Part shown: piece by piece, positions 1-7,125 of the stretch
How positions within the stretch are numbered: position 1 is the first letter of the stretch
How the letters are laid out: each line of letters begins with the position of its first letter
Origin: Streptomyces mangrovisoli
GTDB lineage: Bacteria > Actinomycetota > Actinomycetes > Streptomycetales > Streptomycetaceae
DNA length: 48,786 nucleotides
Reading direction: 5' to 3'
NCBI RefSeq assembly: GCF_000974985.2
Contig: NZ_LAVA02000112.1
Location: 1-48,786, forward strand
The notes under the pieces: model-generated
What the model was told of the DNA's origin: nothing
Seen by the model: the letters and a program-made list of their open reading frames with translations, nothing else
The model's database searches: none
Program-made: the position numbers and the translations under genes

Positions 1-27
1 TTGGCGGGCCGTCATGCAAGATCGAGG

Positions 28-366
28 CTAGACCGTCGCCCGCCGGACCCGGTAGTTCCAGAATGTGAGCGACCGGACGACGGTCTCGGCGCCGATGGGG
101 TTGGCACTGTGCACGAAGACCGTACCGATGCGGAAGGGCCGTCCGTCGAAGGCGGCTTCTTCCAGGAGAGTCACCACGGGCAGGATGCTGTCGTCGCCGC
201 CGAGGTCGTGGTCGAGCCAGAGTTCGTCGATGAAGCAGTCACGGTGCTCTTGAAGGAGCTCCACACCTTCGCGGCTACTGCGCGCGATCCGCGTGGCCCA
301 GGGCAGCGGCCGGAGATCATCGATGCCGAGGATGACCGGCGCCGGTACGGGCGACTCTTCTCTCAC
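28..366 (-). CDS. Cyclic-phosphate processing receiver-like protein
   Basis: This 112-residue protein resembles the cyclic-phosphate processing receiver domain family (cREC type), small receiver-like proteins predicted to act in RNA or nucleotide 2',3'-cyclic-phosphate metabolism. Visible features are an acidic DD pair after the first strand (ILGIDDLRP, about residues 12-20), the central LWLDHDLGGDD block, which holds the family-defining Asp-His-Asp, and a late VFVHSANP strand in which His and Asn follow a hydrophobic run. The length fits a single domain. The start is GTG at 366; no good ribosome-binding site precedes it, so the true start could differ slightly. The gene has no same-strand partner in the window and its promoter would lie in the 367-705 spacer. 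The family assignment is good; the biochemical role is only predicted for the family. Confidence 0.7.
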   Translation of the reverse strand: MREESPVPAPVILGIDDLRPLPWATRIARSSREGVELLQEHRDCFIDELWLDHDLGGDDSILPVVTLLEEAAFDGRPFRIGTVFVHSANPIGAETVVRSLTFWNYRVRRATV

Positions 367-705
367 CCGACCATCATCACGATGGCGTCAACTGACCAGC
401 CGGATCGGTCCGTCAGCCTCTCCGGCGACTGTAACGAAGATTCGGGACCAGGTTCCAGAATCAAGCCTTTGGCCCCCTTGGTTGAATTAAGAGATGATCG
501 AATGAACAACGTTCACCAGGCGGCGCAATCGACACGTGCCGCCGGAAGCGCGGAGTCCGGCCTATATTCGCGGGGTCACTGCATGGCCAATGACCCGCGG
601 CAGTCGGCAAGCTCAAGCCTTGCTCAGACTTGATCGCTTTTCCTTGATGATCACCCATGGATCCATGATTGTTATGTCCATGCCGCTCCCGGGGGAGGGA
701 GCGAA
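367..705. other. Intergenic spacer between divergent genes
   Basis: This 339-bp spacer separates the divergent receiver-like gene and the secreted-protein gene. It is less GC-rich than its surroundings, especially around 478-510 and 620-680. It contains a perfect 12-bp palindrome, CATGGATCCATG, at 656-667, about 38 nt before the start at 706, and a TATATT hexamer at 563-568. No convincing -35/-10 pair with normal spacing was found. It probably holds the promoters of both flanking genes. No credible small gene was seen in it. Confidence 0.5.
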
Positions 706-1332
706 ATGGAAGGAACCATGAACGCCATAGCTCGCTCGTGCACCGCCACCACTCTGACCGCCTTTCTCATCGTGGGAGCCGGCGGGTCGGGCAGCGCTTT
801 CGCCGAAGACGCCCCGACGGCGGTCAATGCCGACCAGGACGGGAGCCCGATCCCTCAGGCGCCCGACGACGCCGACGTCGACGGTCCGGCCGTCGGCGTC
901 GGTCCGGTGCACCCGGACGGTTGCCCGCCCGATCCGACTGTCTCATTCACGAAGGTCAAGAGCACGTTCGTCGGCGACAAGAGCAAGACCGTCTACGGAC
1001 AGTCCGGCATCACGCTCAAGGTTGAGGTCGCCAAGGGGCACACCTGGACCGGCACCTTCACCTATGCGGCAAAGATCGAGGAGTCGATCATCGTTGCTTC
1101 CGCTGAAGAGACCATCAGCGGCTCGATCTCCTACGCGAAGACCACCACCGTCACCCTTGGCGGAACGTGGAAGGTTCCGGCGAGTCAGCGGGACGGATGG
1201 CTCGCCCTCGGCTCGAAGGGATACTCCTTCAACTGGGAACGGGGCTCCTACAACGGCGGCTGCAAGTGGATCGTCTCGAACCACGGGACGGCCAAGCTCC
1301 CGGCGCTCTCGCCCTACATCGCCCACTCGTGA
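706..1332 (+). CDS. Secreted protein of unknown function
   Basis: This is a predicted exported protein of 208 residues. The N terminus has a signal peptide: a short polar start with Arg10, a hydrophobic core (TLTAFLIVGAGG, residues 16-27) and an AFA cleavage site near residue 33. An acidic linker follows. The mature part holds one Cys in an HPDGCPP context and one in NGGCKW, which could form a disulfide. Residues about 105-165 are rich in Ser, Thr and Ile in an alternating pattern (ASAEETISGS, YAKTTTVTLGG), which suggests long beta-strands; a beta-pore or adhesin-like fold is possible but is only inference. I do not recognise the family. ATG 706 has a purine-rich site (GGGAGGGAG) 5 nt upstream; ATG 718 is an alternative start. 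A lipoprotein gene follows after 15 nt, so the two are probably co-transcribed. Confidence 0.75.
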   Translation: MEGTMNAIARSCTATTLTAFLIVGAGGSGSAFAEDAPTAVNADQDGSPIPQAPDDADVDGPAVGVGPVHPDGCPPDPTVSFTKVKSTFVGDKSKTVYGQSGITLKVEVAKGHTWTGTFTYAAKIEESIIVASAEETISGSISYAKTTTVTLGGTWKVPASQRDGWLALGSKGYSFNWERGSYNGGCKWIVSNHGTAKLPALSPYIAHS

Positions 1333-1347
1333 GTCAAGGACGATCTG

Positions 1348-1833
1348 ATGAAGCCTTCCCTGCTGGCCGTCGGCCTTTCGGCCCTCGTGCTCGTGTCGGC
1401 CTGTTCCGGTGGCGCTCACGCACGGGCAACCGCGACCCACGGGACGACGACGAAGCCAAGCGCGCCCCCCTCCCAGGCACAGACCCCGACCAGTCCGGAT
1501 CGCCTGCCCAATCCGCTCCAGTCGCCGCTCCCTGTCGGAACGAAGACGCTGTACACGGGATCGGGTCACGGTGCAGGCGGGGTCACGCTTCCCGCGTCAG
1601 CGGGGAAGGCTTCCTCCATCACCGTGAGGTGGACCTGCGCGGGCCCGTCCAAGTTCGACATCGTCGCCACCGGAAAGCCACTCGCCGGGTCTCAATGCGG
1701 TGATGGCAGCGGCGTGTTCACCGCCGAGATTCCGCACGCCCATATGCGCGAACTGGCGTGGCAGTTCTCGGCAGCCGATTCGGTGATATGGCGAATCGTC
1801 GTGACCCAGCCGCCCGTGGCCGGCCCGCAATGA
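1348..1833 (+). CDS. Small lipoprotein
   Basis: This 161-residue predicted lipoprotein has a type II signal peptide with a hydrophobic run (LLAVGLSALVLV) and a lipobox V-S-A-C at residues 16-19, so Cys19 should be lipidated and the protein anchored to the outer face of the membrane. The next 60 residues are a low-complexity linker rich in Thr, Pro and Gln. The C-terminal ~90 residues look folded, with two Cys (WTCAGPS and SQCGDGS) likely to be paired, and strands such as SSITVRWTC. The start ATG is preceded by AAGGA with 7-nt spacing. It lies 15 nt behind the secreted-protein gene, which suggests that both act at the cell surface. The family was not recognised. Confidence 0.75.
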   Translation: MKPSLLAVGLSALVLVSACSGGAHARATATHGTTTKPSAPPSQAQTPTSPDRLPNPLQSPLPVGTKTLYTGSGHGAGGVTLPASAGKASSITVRWTCAGPSKFDIVATGKPLAGSQCGDGSGVFTAEIPHAHMRELAWQFSAADSVIWRIVVTQPPVAGPQ

Positions 1834-1834
1834 C

Positions 1835-1876
1835 AGAAGCCCACAGCATCCGAACTGGTCGGAGCTGAGGGCTTCT
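1835..1876. terminator. Possible bidirectional terminator
   Basis: An 8-bp inverted repeat, AGAAGCCC at 1835-1842 and GGGCTTCT at 1869-1876, lies just after the lipoprotein stop and before the convergent HIT-like gene. The loop is long (26 nt), so this is only a moderate candidate. No T-tract follows, as is common in Streptomyces. Confidence 0.35.
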
Positions 1877-1942
1877 TCGGTGTCGTCGGTCAGTTGCGCC
1901 GGTGGCGATCAGTGCACCGGCCGATGAGATCGCGCGGAGGGC

Positions 1943-2572
1943 TCAGGCGGGCGTCTGGTCGTCGGCGGCGGCCTGGCGACGGCCCCCGTACGAGGCGACC
2001 AGTGCGTCGGCCACGGCCGTCGCGTCCGCGTCGGCCACGTCCGCCGGGTATTCCGGCAGGAGGTCGTCCCAGACGGGCATCCACGACCCGTAGAGCTGGG
2101 CCTGGCCCTCGGGCCGGGCGAAGAACCAGATGTGCAGGTGCGCGGCTCCGTCGCCGATCCGGTAGACGTGGGCTCGGGAGACATGTGGCAGTGCCTGCAC
2201 ATGGCGGACGATGTGCGTGGTGAGCACCCCGAGTTCGGCGGCCATCTCATCGGGCAGGTCCGCCATGTCGTAGTGGTCGCGGGGGAACAGCATCAGCACC
2301 AAGGGCACGCCGACGCCCGTGACCCGGGCCAGCCGCCAGCGTTCGTCGAACCAGATGCCCTCGTCCCGCTCGCGGCACGGGTCGCAGTTCGCCGGATCCT
2401 CGCCGTGCCGTTCCGGCTCGGGCAGCGTGGGCGCACGCAGCGGCGCGACGCGAAGCCCCTCTGGTTCGAAGGGACTTATCTCCCAACTGGTCATCCGCGC
2501 CAACGGAAGCCTCAGCTCACCGTCCGCGGCCGCGCGTGCATGGTCGTAGAACTCATCAGGTCGTAAGGCCAT
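1943..2572 (-). CDS. HIT-like (histidine triad) domain protein
   Basis: This 209-residue protein has histidine-triad-like features. The key segment is HVYRIGDGAAHLHIWFFARP (about residues 135-154), where His145-Leu-His147 matches the HxH core of HIT/GalT-like nucleotide hydrolases or transferases. Upstream, Cys63 and Cys66 (NCDPC) may bind zinc, and a FPRDHYDMADL segment precedes the final domain, as in HIT proteins. HIT enzymes act on nucleotide phosphoramidates, AMP esters or nucleotidyl substrates; the substrate here is unknown. The tail after residue 190 is variable. No Shine-Dalgarno is visible; instead TAGTCT lies 6 nt before the ATG, suggesting a leaderless transcript. The neighbours are an upstream same-strand SDR gene and a convergent lipoprotein gene. 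Confidence 0.6.
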   Translation of the reverse strand: MALRPDEFYDHARAAADGELRLPLARMTSWEISPFEPEGLRVAPLRAPTLPEPERHGEDPANCDPCRERDEGIWFDERWRLARVTGVGVPLVLMLFPRDHYDMADLPDEMAAELGVLTTHIVRHVQALPHVSRAHVYRIGDGAAHLHIWFFARPEGQAQLYGSWMPVWDDLLPEYPADVADADATAVADALVASYGGRRQAAADDQTPA

Positions 2573-2578
2573 GATCGG

Positions 2579-2584
2579 AGACTA
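2579..2584 (-). promoter_or_regulatory. Candidate -10 hexamer for a leaderless HIT-like mRNA
   Basis: On the minus strand TAGTCT is followed by six bases and then the ATG of the HIT-like gene. This matches TANNNT at the distance expected when transcription begins at the start codon. No convincing -35 was identified. Confidence 0.35.
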
Positions 2585-2633
2585 GCGGGGCCCACGGGGG
2601 CCGTGCCCGTGCCGGACGCGTGCCATCTCGTGC

Positions 2634-2700
2634 GGGAACCACGAGAACCATGAGAACCACGGGAACGGCAGGGAACGGCAGAGAGCGGCAGAGAACGGCA
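2634..2700. repeat. Two adjoining short tandem arrays (9 bp x3, 10 bp x4)
   Basis: Three 9-bp units related to GAGAACCAC run from 2634 to 2660. They are followed directly by four 10-bp units related to GGGAACGGCA from 2661 to 2700. Both share a GRGAAC core. The array lies in the spacer between the HIT-like gene and the 3' end of the SDR gene. It is non-coding and has no CRISPR-like spacers. Confidence 0.85.
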
Positions 2701-2746
2701 GGGAAGCCATCGGCCGTCGCCCGGCACGCCGTGCAACAGTCGTCCC

Positions 2747-3529
2747 TCAGAAGTCGGCGACCACGGCCGCGTTCCTCCGGCCCGGGAGCATCGAGAGCGC
2801 CTGTGAGCGCTGCGCCACCAGTTCGTCGTACGTGCCGTCGCGCTCGGCCCACCGGTGCATCAGGACCCGGTCGACGAGGATCTCGCGCGGAGTGGGCTCG
2901 GTCCCCAGCAGGTCCATCACCTCGGTGGCGAAGTCGCCGAGCGGCAGCGCGTGCGGGTTCACCTTCTCCTGTCCTGCCGTGGCAACGGCCGGGGGGACGA
3001 GCTCGACGACGCCGACGCCGGTGCCCTCCAGCTGCGCGCGCAGCGCTTCGGTGTAGGAGTGCACGGCCGCCTTCGACGCGGCGTAGCTGGGCATGGGCGG
3101 GAAGGGCAGGAAGGCGATGCCGGAGGTGACGGTGACGAAGGTGCCGGCGCCCCGCTGGACCAGGTGCGGGGTGAAGGCGTCGAGGACTCGGACGGTGCCG
3201 AGCAGGTTGGTGTCGATCGTCGTTGCCGCCACCTCGAAGTGCGCGGGGTCGCGCAGGTCCTCCAGGAGCATGACGCCCGACATGGTCACCACGGTGTCCA
3301 GTTCCGGGTACCGGGCGAGCACGGCGTCACGGGCAGAGGCGACGGAAGCGCTGTCGGTGACGTCCATGGCGAACGTGCCGAAGCCGTCTGCGGCGAGTTC
3401 CGCGAGTGCCTCCGCGCTGCGGCCGGCGACGGCCACGACGCTGCCCGCCGCGGCGAAACGGCGGGCCAGCTCCCGCCCGATACCCGAGGTTCCGCCGACG
3501 ACGAGAACGGTGCGATTCGAGAGATCCAC
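2747..3529 (-). CDS. SDR family oxidoreductase
   Basis: This 260-residue protein is a classical short-chain dehydrogenase/reductase, an NAD(P)(H)-dependent oxidoreductase of unknown substrate. It shows the Rossmann glycine motif GGTSGIG (residues 12-18), an AMDVTD segment that contacts the adenine, and the catalytic Ser...YxxxK signature, seen as VTSGIAF followed by SYAASKAAV. The usual NNAG strand is altered to TMSG, a small deviation. The length is typical. It is divergent from the XRE/MmyB-type regulator at 3717. In Streptomyces such regulators often sit head-to-head with an SDR gene and control it, so this SDR is the likely target (inference). Confidence 0.9.
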   Translation of the reverse strand: MDLSNRTVLVVGGTSGIGRELARRFAAAGSVVAVAGRSAEALAELAADGFGTFAMDVTDSASVASARDAVLARYPELDTVVTMSGVMLLEDLRDPAHFEVAATTIDTNLLGTVRVLDAFTPHLVQRGAGTFVTVTSGIAFLPFPPMPSYAASKAAVHSYTEALRAQLEGTGVGVVELVPPAVATAGQEKVNPHALPLGDFATEVMDLLGTEPTPREILVDRVLMHRWAERDGTYDELVAQRSQALSMLPGRRNAAVVADF

Positions 3530-3661
3530 GAGATCTTCCCTTCAGTGCGAAGCGCCGACGGCGTTCAGGCCCGGCGCGGACGGTGGTGTTCCCCGTCTCC
3601 TGCGAAGCGGTGTCCTCGCAGTCTTGGCGGCATGCGCCGGATGTGGCAGGGCCTCCGTCTT

Positions 3662-3678
3662 CCCTGGTCCTGCCAGGG
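3662..3678. promoter_or_regulatory. Candidate operator palindrome between SDR and XRE genes
   Basis: The inverted repeat CCCTGG - TCCTG - CCAGGG lies 38 nt before the XRE regulator start, in the 187-bp divergent spacer. Its position and two-fold symmetry suit a dimeric repressor that controls itself and the SDR gene. No binding evidence exists. Confidence 0.35.
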
Positions 3679-3704
3679 CCCCCGCTGAGCTGCGCCCACC
3701 GCAT

Positions 3705-3710
3705 TACGGT
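3705..3710 (+). promoter_or_regulatory. Candidate -10 for a leaderless XRE regulator mRNA
   Basis: TACGGT (TANNNT) is followed by six bases and then the ATG at 3717, which has no Shine-Dalgarno sequence. This suggests a leaderless transcript. No clear -35 is visible. Confidence 0.35.
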
Positions 3711-3716
3711 GTCGGT

Positions 3717-4631
3717 ATGAAGGACGAGGAATCCGGCAACCGGCTCGGCAGCTATCTACGCGCCCGGCGTGAGCTGGTCTCCCCGGAGCAGGCAGGACTC
3801 CCGCCGGGCGGACACCGCCGCGTGCCGGGCCTGCGCCGTGAGGAGGTCGCCCTGCTCGCCGGGATCAGTCCCGACTACTACCTGCGCCTGGAGCGGGGCC
3901 GTGACAGGAACCCCTCGGCCCAGGTCCTCGCAGCACTCGCGCGCGTCCTGCGGCTCGACGACGTCGAGCGGACGTATCTCCTCGGCCTGGCGACGGCGCG
4001 TCCCCGGACGCCACGCCGCAAGCGGCCCGAGCACGTACCGGCGCGGGTGCACGAGTTGCTCGCCCACCTTCAGATCCCCGCGTTCGTCGAAGGGCGCGCC
4101 TTCGATGTCCTGGCCTCCAACCCCATGGCCGTCGCGCTCTCCCCCCGACTGCGGCCCGGCCAGAACAGGCTGCGCTCGCTCCTCCTCGACCCCGAGGAGC
4201 AGGCATTCCACCAGGACTGGGCGAAGGCCACCGCGGATTTCGTCGCCGCCCTTCGCACCACCATCGGCGACGACACCGACAATCCCCGGTTCGTCGAACT
4301 CGTCGGAGAACTCGCCCTGTCCAGTCAGCGGTTCCGCACCCTGTGGGCGCGCCACGACGTCCGCGGTCTCGACGGCGGCACGACCACGGTCCACCACCCC
4401 GTCGTCGGTGACCTGCGCCTCCACCGGGACAAACTCCCCGTCGACGACGTCATCCTCGTCGTCTACTACCCCGACAAGGACAGCGACAGCGACGAGAAGA
4501 TGCGGCTCCTCGCCGCACTCTCACTCACCGAGACCGAGAGCGAGAGCGAGAGCAAGTCCCAGTCCGAGACCGAGTCCGCGGGCACGGCACACGGCACCCC
4601 GGCGATCGGTCCTCTCCCGAAGGCACCCTGA
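3717..4631 (+). CDS. XRE-family regulator with MmyB-type ligand-binding domain
   Basis: This 304-residue transcription factor has an N-terminal helix-turn-helix (residues about 10-85; PGLRREEVALLAGIS is the recognition region, followed by YYLRLERGRDRNPS). The C-terminal half matches the MmyB-like ligand-binding domain common in Actinobacteria (about 105-275; DVLASNPMAVALSP, with the LWARHDV and HPVVGDL motifs). Such proteins usually repress a divergent oxidoreductase gene and respond to an unknown hydrophobic ligand. The last 30 residues are an odd low-complexity Glu/Ser tail made by a 6-bp repeat (GAGAGC-type) near 4530-4580. The frame is open far upstream, but the family begins near ATG 3717, where MKDEESGNRLG leads into the helix-turn-helix. 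Confidence 0.88.
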   Translation: MKDEESGNRLGSYLRARRELVSPEQAGLPPGGHRRVPGLRREEVALLAGISPDYYLRLERGRDRNPSAQVLAALARVLRLDDVERTYLLGLATARPRTPRRKRPEHVPARVHELLAHLQIPAFVEGRAFDVLASNPMAVALSPRLRPGQNRLRSLLLDPEEQAFHQDWAKATADFVAALRTTIGDDTDNPRFVELVGELALSSQRFRTLWARHDVRGLDGGTTTVHHPVVGDLRLHRDKLPVDDVILVVYYPDKDSDSDEKMRLLAALSLTETESESESKSQSETESAGTAHGTPAIGPLPKAP

Positions 4632-4658
4632 CGCGACCCGAACGCCCGGCGGGCCCCC

Positions 4659-5519
4659 TCAGCCCTCCGGGAACGCCCGCGCGAAAGCCCCTCGCACGAC
4701 CGCCCCCTCGCTCCGGTCCAGCACCCCGAACACCACCTGCTCGAACATTCCCTCGAATCGGCCGCCGGGGCCCAGCAGCCCGCGGAAGGCGCCCGCGACC
4801 TGCGCGGGGTCGTTGCGGAACACCCCGCAGCCCCAGGCGCCCAGCACCAGCCGCGGGTAGCGGTGGGCGGCGGCGGTCTCCAGCACCCGTTCGGCCCGTG
4901 CCGCGAGCGCGCGCGGCAGCAGCGGCGCGCGCTCCGGCGCCGTACGCAGGACGACTCCCGCGTTCGGTGCGGGCGAGGTCAGGAATCCGGCGGCGTACGG
5001 CTCGTCGAGGAGCCGGCCGCGGTCGTCGCGGAAGACGGGCACGGCGGGTGAGTGGACGACACGGTCCGTGTAGAACGGGTCGCGGTGGGCCCGATGGTGG
5101 GCGTAGAACCCGTCGGCCTCCCGCAGGCACGTGTACAGGGCGGAGGCGCGGCACAGGTCCTCCTCCTGGGCCTTGGCGCCTCTGACGTAGCCGCCGCCCG
5201 GGTTGCGGGCCGAGGCGAAGTTCAGCACCGCGACGGGGCCGGGCAACCCGACCGCGACGGGGCCGCGCGGCCCGCGGCCGGTCAGCCGGCGCGCGGCCTG
5301 GAGGCTGCTCTCGGCGGTGACCTCGAAGACCGTGTCGTAGGACCCGGGAGCGGCCGAGGCGTCGAGCGCCACCGGTTCGGGGCCGTACACCCGCGTGCCC
5401 GCCCGTGCCGCGTCGATCGCGGCCTTCAGCGAGACCGTGCGGCCGTCCGGCGCGCGGTACTCCCCCGCCGCGACGATCCGCTCGTTCTCCTGCGCGATGC
5501 CGTGCAGCCGCGCGCTCAC
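4659..5519 (-). CDS. TIGR02452-type microbial poly(ADP-ribose) glycohydrolase homologue
   Basis: This 286-residue protein matches the TIGR02452 / bacterial PARG family (macrodomain fold), which hydrolyses ADP-ribose from modified macromolecules. The catalytic signature is present: a glycine run with NPGGGYVRG (residues 107-114) followed by Q118-E119-E120, the QEE acidic catalytic site. Other landmarks are VLNFASARNPGGG, a Tyr-rich FYAHHRAHRDPFYTD segment, and a late VLGAWGCGVFRNDP loop, which forms the diphosphate-binding part. The start is GTG 5519, whose N terminus (MSARLHGIAQEN) fits the family. The start region is duplicated upstream in a 44-bp tandem repeat that creates overlapping mini-ORFs. 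The gene converges with the XRE gene and is divergent from egtA. Confidence 0.88.
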   Translation of the reverse strand: MSARLHGIAQENERIVAAGEYRAPDGRTVSLKAAIDAARAGTRVYGPEPVALDASAAPGSYDTVFEVTAESSLQAARRLTGRGPRGPVAVGLPGPVAVLNFASARNPGGGYVRGAKAQEEDLCRASALYTCLREADGFYAHHRAHRDPFYTDRVVHSPAVPVFRDDRGRLLDEPYAAGFLTSPAPNAGVVLRTAPERAPLLPRALAARAERVLETAAAHRYPRLVLGAWGCGVFRNDPAQVAGAFRGLLGPGGRFEGMFEQVVFGVLDRSEGAVVRGAFARAFPEG

Positions 5520-5579
5520 GGCGCCACCCCCGTGTGCGCGACGCCGTGCAGACGCGCGCTCATGGCGCCACCCCCGTGT
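5492..5579. repeat. 44-bp tandem duplication over the PARG start codon
   Basis: Positions 5492-5535 and 5536-5579 are near-identical 44-bp copies with only three differences. The inner copy holds the GTG start and the first eight codons of the PARG-like gene. The outer copy holds a matching ATG at 5563. A partial third copy starts at 5580. Because 44 is not a multiple of three, the outer copy is out of frame with the gene. Confidence 0.9.
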
Positions 5580-5622
5580 GCGCCATGCCCGCGCGCCGCG
5601 CGGCGTCCCCCGTCGTGCTCAT
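5516..5622 (-). other. Two overlapping upstream mini-ORFs feeding the PARG start
   Basis: On the minus strand an ORF of 20 codons starts at ATG 5622 (MSTTGDAARRAG...) and stops with TGA at 5560, overlapping the next ATG at 5563 as ATGA. That second ORF, 15 codons (MSARLHGVAHTGVAP), stops at 5516, overlapping the PARG GTG at 5519 as GTGA. Each ATG/GTG has a GGGGGTGG-type purine run close upstream. This chain follows from the 44-bp duplication and could couple translation, but it may be a chance product of duplication. No protein function is claimed. Confidence 0.35.
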
Positions 5623-5799
5623 GAACGCATCGTGAGCGATGCTGGACGTGCCGTGCAACAGAGTTTCCCGGCAGAGGAAACACCGTCGAAACGGAGGTGA
5701 CGAACCCCGGACGTCCCGTGGGGCACCCTTGTGCGATTCGATGCGAGGGGCTTGTCTGGGACGAGTGCTGCCAACGGGAAGCTCAGAGAGGATCCCGAC

Positions 5800-7125
5800 A
5801 TGCCGGAAACGTCAACAGCATCGGAGAGCGACGGCGGCGACTGTACGGCGCCCCGCACCGCACTCTCCGCAGCCGAGGTGGAGGCCCTGGTCAGGGGCAT
5901 CTGCTTCAAGACCGGACCGCCCCGCTTCCTCGGTGTGGAAGTGGAATGGCTGATCCACGAGCTGCGTGATCCGCGGCTCCCCGTCCCACCCGAACGACTC
6001 GAGGCGGCCTACGCCGCCGTTCGATCGGTGCCTCTGAGGTCGGCGCTCACCGTCGAGCCCGGCGGCCAGCTGGAGCTCAGCTCGCCCCCCGCCGCCTCCC
6101 TGACCGAGTGCATCGACACCGTCTCCGCCGACCTCGCCGCCGTCCGCGCGGTGCTCCGCGGCGACGGCCTCGGCCTGGTCGGCCTCGGCCACGACCCCTG
6201 GCACCCTCCCCGCCGGTTCCTGCGCCAGCCGCGCTACGACGCGATGGAGGCCTGCCTGGACCGCACCGGCCCGGCAGGCCGTCGCATGATGTGCACCTCG
6301 GCCTCGGTGCAGGTGTGCCTGGACGCCGGGCAGGAGGAGCCCGGCCCGCTGGGCCACGGGCGCCGCTGGTGGCTCTCCCACCAGCTCGGCGCGGTCCTGG
6401 TGGCCGCGTTCGCGAACTCGCCGCTGCTGGGCGGCGAGCCGACCGGCTGGGTCTCCACCCGCCAGCTGCTGTGGATGGAGATAGGCACCGGCCGGGCCGG
6501 CGGCCCGCCGCTGGACGGCGACCCGCGGGCCTCGTGGGCCCGCCATGTGCTGGACTCGCCGGTGATGTGCGTCCGCGAGGACAGCGGCGGCCCGTGGGCG
6601 GTGCCCGACGGGCTGACCTTCCGCGAATGGACCCGCTCGGGCGCGCCCAGACCCCCCACCCAGGAGGATCTCGACTACCACCTCACCACGCTGTTCCCAC
6701 CGGTCAGACCGCGCGGCCACCTCGAACTGCGGATGATCGACGCGCAGCCCGGGGACGACGGGTGGATCGTGCCGCTCGCGGTGACGGCGGCGCTCTTCGA
6801 CGACCCGGAGGCCGCCGAGACGGCGTACCGGGCGGTGAAGCCGCTCGCCGAGCGGGCCCTGAACCTGCCCGCGCCGCACAACCCGCTGTACCTGGACGCG
6901 GCCCGCTACGGCCTGGCCGACCCCGAGCTGCGCGAGGCCGCCGAGATCTGCTTCACGGCCGCGCTCGGGGCGCTGCCCCGGATCGGCGCCCGCGAGCAGG
7001 TCACGGCCGCCGTCGCCGACCATCTCGACCGCTATGTCCGCAGGGGCCGCTGTCCCGCCGACGACCTGCTCGACCAGCTGCGCGACACGGACGCGCGCGC
7101 TCACGGGAAGGACATCCGCACATGA
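5800..7125 (+). CDS. egtA: Glutamate-cysteine ligase, ergothioneine pathway
   Basis: This 441-residue ligase joins glutamate and cysteine to give gamma-glutamylcysteine, the sulfur donor for ergothioneine. It belongs to the GCS2/EgtA family: near the N terminus FLGVEVEWLIHEL (about 41-54) carries the acidic Glu/Mg2+ site, followed by a long helical body with HLELRMIDAQPGDDGW (about 307-322), typical of EgtA. The length is as expected. ATG 5800 was chosen because GAGAGGA sits 7 nt upstream and the protein then starts MPETSTASE; the GTG at 5731 would add 23 poorly conserved residues. The stop overlaps egtB as ATGA, so the four egt genes form a translationally coupled operon. A promoter should lie in the 177-bp divergent spacer. 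Confidence 0.92.
   Translation: MPETSTASESDGGDCTAPRTALSAAEVEALVRGICFKTGPPRFLGVEVEWLIHELRDPRLPVPPERLEAAYAAVRSVPLRSALTVEPGGQLELSSPPAASLTECIDTVSADLAAVRAVLRGDGLGLVGLGHDPWHPPRRFLRQPRYDAMEACLDRTGPAGRRMMCTSASVQVCLDAGQEEPGPLGHGRRWWLSHQLGAVLVAAFANSPLLGGEPTGWVSTRQLLWMEIGTGRAGGPPLDGDPRASWARHVLDSPVMCVREDSGGPWAVPDGLTFREWTRSGAPRPPTQEDLDYHLTTLFPPVRPRGHLELRMIDAQPGDDGWIVPLAVTAALFDDPEAAETAYRAVKPLAERALNLPAPHNPLYLDAARYGLADPELREAAEICFTAALGALPRIGAREQVTAAVADHLDRYVRRGRCPADDLLDQLRDTDARAHGKDIRT

Noticed and set aside
1..633. Plus-strand frame at the left end
   Set aside because: It lies opposite the receiver-like gene and continues into non-coding sequence without domain support.
5731..5799. Upstream GTG extension of egtA
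   Set aside because: The ATG at 5800 has a well-placed ribosome site, and the extra residues do not look like the family N terminus.
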